From assembly GCA_019090405.1 (NCBI GenBank), contig JAHRVZ010000333.1, positions 1 to 8,044 on the forward strand: DNA of 8,044 nt. The letters are read 5' to 3'. The notes under the pieces are model-generated. The model searched no databases. It saw nothing but the letters and a program-made list of their open reading frames with translations, and was not told the DNA's origin. Each line of letters opens with the position of its first letter. The first letter of the stretch is position 1. The translations under genes were made by a program, and so were the position numbers. This document shows positions 6,644 to 8,044 of this stretch, one piece after another. The DNA is from Paracoccaceae bacterium (GTDB lineage: Bacteria; Pseudomonadota; Alphaproteobacteria; Rhodobacterales; Rhodobacteraceae).

Positions 6644-6651
6644 TGAATCAA
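6638..6651 (+). promoter_or_regulatory. FNR/CRP-family-like binding site upstream of the universal stress protein gene
   Basis: CTGACCTGAATCAA matches 8 of the 10 defined positions of the FNR consensus TTGAT-N4-ATCAA, with the right half perfect. Its centre lies about 62 bases before the ATG at 6707. Universal stress protein genes are reported targets of FnrL/Dnr-type regulators in Rhodobacterales, so the placement makes sense. No convincing -10 box could be fixed at the matching distance, and chance matches of this quality are not rare. Confidence 0.4.
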
Positions 6652-6706
6652 TGCATTTACCTGCCAAATGTTGCAAACTGAGTCTATACATAAGGAGACA
6701 GATGTC

Positions 6707-7114
6707 ATGTACCAGAATATTCTTGTACCAATTTCGTTTGACGAAGACCGTGATGTGTTTGGCCCGACGAAAGTGGCAAAACTGTTGGCAGCGCCCGACG
6801 CTTCCATTACTTTTCTGCATGTTATCGAACACATCCCGAATTATGCAGTCTCATACATGCCTGAAAATTACTTGCTTGAAGCGCGAACTGCAATTCAGGG
6901 ACGACTGGATGAAATCGCCAGTGAAACTCCAAACGCACGAGGTGTGCTGATCGAAGGCCATTCCGGTCGCTCGATTCTGGATTGGGCCGATTCTCATGCG
7001 GTAGACTTGATAATCGTGTCGTCGCATCATCCCAGTATGAAAGATTTGCTGTTGGGTTCGACCGCTTCGCAGGTTGTGCGTCATGCTGATTGTGCGGTGC
7101 ATGTGGTACGCTGA
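6707..7114 (+). CDS. Universal stress protein, UspA superfamily (UspF/UspG-like)
   Basis: This is a single UspA domain of 135 residues, the usual length. It opens with M-Y-Q-N-I-L-V-P-I-S-F-D, then I-T-F-L-H-V-I-E, the V-D-L-I-I-V-S-S-H strand, and the C-terminal L-L-L-G117-S-T-A-S-Q-V-V-R-H-A-D-C-A-V-H-V-V-R. The ATP-binding signature G-x2-G-x9-G-(S/T) is only partly kept: the first two glycines are replaced (S-S-H-H-P at 105-109), while G117-S118 remain. This matches the pattern I recall in UspF (I-A-S-H-R-P...L-L-G-S). These cytoplasmic proteins respond to starvation, low oxygen and other stress; the exact role here is unknown. ATG 6707 has AAGGAG at 6692-6697, nine bases upstream, so the in-frame ATG at 6668 is rejected. 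The gene is divergent from the exported-protein gene and convergent with uvrB. Confidence 0.92.
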   Translation: MYQNILVPISFDEDRDVFGPTKVAKLLAAPDASITFLHVIEHIPNYAVSYMPENYLLEARTAIQGRLDEIASETPNARGVLIEGHSGRSILDWADSHAVDLIIVSSHHPSMKDLLLGSTASQVVRHADCAVHVVR

Positions 7115-7200
7115 TGGGCGCCGCATTTTCGCACCAAGCGGAGTTATCCAAGGGCAGAATGTGAATATTATCAACGTATGAAACATATAGGTGGCGTCGG

Positions 7201-7240
7201 CGTTTCCCGCAGTATCCTGACTCGGATGCTATACGAAACG
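7201..7240. terminator. Two-stage hairpin between convergent universal stress protein and uvrB genes
   Basis: CGTTTC (7201-7206) pairs perfectly with GAAACG (7235-7240). Inside a symmetric four-by-four internal loop, AGTATCC (7211-7217) pairs with GGATGCT (7224-7230), with one G-U type pair and a six-base loop. The structure lies 86 bases after the stress-protein stop and 10 bases after the uvrB stop. No T-run adjoins either side, so it may end or protect both transcripts rather than act as a classic intrinsic terminator. Confidence 0.45.
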
Positions 7241-7250
7241 TTCTAGCGGA

Positions 7251-8044
7251 TTACCGCCTTCGCCGCTTTACATTCCCGCCATGCTGGCCCGGCCTTCCCG
7301 CGGTGGACCGTCCGCGGGTTTTCACGGCGGCTTCGCTTGCCTTTTCGACCGCGTATTGCCGCGCCATTGGATCGTCTGACACAAGCATATCGACCGATTC
7401 CAATCGTTTGACTTCGTCCCTTAAACGGGCGGCTTCTTCGAACTCAAGGTTTTCGGCGGCTTTGCGCATGTCGGTGCGCAAACCGTTCAATACAGCTTCA
7501 AGATTGGCACCATGCAGTGGTTTTTCGATTGTGGCGGTAACGCGCGACATGTCGGTGTCGCCTTTGTAAAGACCCGACAATATATCCTCGACGTTCTTTT
7601 TCACCGTCTGCGGCGTAATCCCGTGTTCTATATTATACGCCTCTTGCTTGGCTCGCCGACGATCCGTTTCACCCAATGCGCGTTCCATTGATCCGGTGAT
7701 GCGGTCCGCATACATGATAACGCGGCCCTCGGCATTTCGCGCCGCGCGGCCAATGGTTTGTATGAGCGAGGTTTCAGAGCGCAAAAAGCCCTCTTTGTCG
7801 GCATCCAGAATGGCCACCAACCCGCATTCAGGAATGTCGAGGCCTTCGCGCAGCAGGTTGATGCCGATCAGCACGTCAAACGCGCCCAATCGCAAGTCGC
7901 GCAAAATTTCAATGCGCTCCAGTGTGTCGATATCGCTGTGCATATAGCGTACTTTGATGCCCTGTTCGTGCATGTATTCGGTCAGGTCTTCGGCCATGCG
8001 TTTGGTTAGCGTCGTGACCAGCGTGCGAAAACCATCAGCGGCGA
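7251..8044 (-). CDS. uvrB: Excinuclease ABC subunit B, C-terminal part (5' end outside window)
   Basis: The frame is open to the right edge and ends at the TAA at 7251-7253, giving 263 residues of a protein usually 660-730 residues long. UvrB is the damage-recognition subunit of nucleotide excision repair; it is loaded by UvrA and recruits UvrC. Visible parts are the second helicase lobe, with T-L-T-K-R-M-A-E-D-L-T, V-R-Y-M-H-S-D-I-D-T-L-E-R, G-I-N-L-L-R-E-G-L-D-I-P-E and motif VI Q-T-I-G-R-A-A-R-N. These are followed by I-M-Y-A-D and the C-terminal UVR (UvrC-contacting) coiled-coil, M-R-K-A-A-E-N-L-E-F-E-E-A-A-R-L-R-D-E-V. After the UVR motif comes a basic tail of about 50 residues ending in K-R-R-R-R. 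The ATG at 7997 lies inside the conserved region and is not the start. Confidence 0.97.
   Translation of the reverse strand, partial: AADGFRTLVTTLTKRMAEDLTEYMHEQGIKVRYMHSDIDTLERIEILRDLRLGAFDVLIGINLLREGLDIPECGLVAILDADKEGFLRSETSLIQTIGRAARNAEGRVIMYADRITGSMERALGETDRRRAKQEAYNIEHGITPQTVKKNVEDILSGLYKGDTDMSRVTATIEKPLHGANLEAVLNGLRTDMRKAAENLEFEEAARLRDEVKRLESVDMLVSDDPMARQYAVEKASEAAVKTRGRSTAGRPGQHGGNVKRRRR

Noticed and set aside
6656..6690. Sigma-70 promoter for the universal stress protein using TATACA at 6685-6690
   Set aside because: The implied transcript start would fall in the ribosome-binding site at 6692-6697, and no -35 box lies at the right distance.
7178..7246. A 22-codon plus-strand ORF between the universal stress protein gene and uvrB
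   Set aside because: There is no ribosome-binding site before the ATG, and the ORF covers the hairpin at 7201-7240; its length is expected by chance.

Overview
The window looks like an ordinary chromosomal segment of a marine alphaproteobacterium of the Rhodobacterales (Roseobacter group). This rests on recognised protein families (NadD, PBP4-type DacB, a DUF4336 protein, a HugZ-like protein, UvrB) whose sequences resemble Roseobacter homologues, and on the presence of a large beta-helix protein family that I recall as widespread in Rhodobacteraceae. No rRNA, tRNA, insertion sequence, integrase, CRISPR array or other mark of a recent island was seen.

Layout, left to right. Plus strand: the C-terminal part of nadD (1-498, cut by the left edge); a PBP4-type D-alanyl-D-alanine carboxypeptidase/endopeptidase with a twin-arginine signal (602-2095); a DUF4336 protein 25 bases further on (2121-2846), probably cotranscribed; a 172-base gap with two hairpins, one of them terminator-like; then a 761-residue right-handed beta-helix protein without a signal peptide (3019-5304). 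Minus strand, convergent with it across a shared hairpin: a HugZ-like FMN-binding split-barrel protein (5317-5802) and, upstream of it in the same direction, a small exported probable beta-barrel protein (5842-6525). A 181-base divergent spacer with an FNR/CRP-like site separates this pair from a plus-strand universal stress protein (6707-7114). The window closes with the C-terminal part of uvrB on the minus strand (7251-8044, cut by the right edge), convergent with the stress-protein gene across a two-stage hairpin.

The genes do not form one pathway: they cover NAD synthesis, murein remodelling, an unknown metallo-hydrolase-like protein, a fibre-like beta-helix protein, a haem/flavin-related protein, an envelope protein, a stress protein and DNA repair. 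The most interesting item is the beta-helix protein. It resembles phage tailspikes in architecture and lacks an export signal, and I suspect it is the tail-fibre component of the Rhodobacterales gene transfer agent, encoded far from the main GTA cluster. That is an inference from memory of the family, not something the sequence proves.
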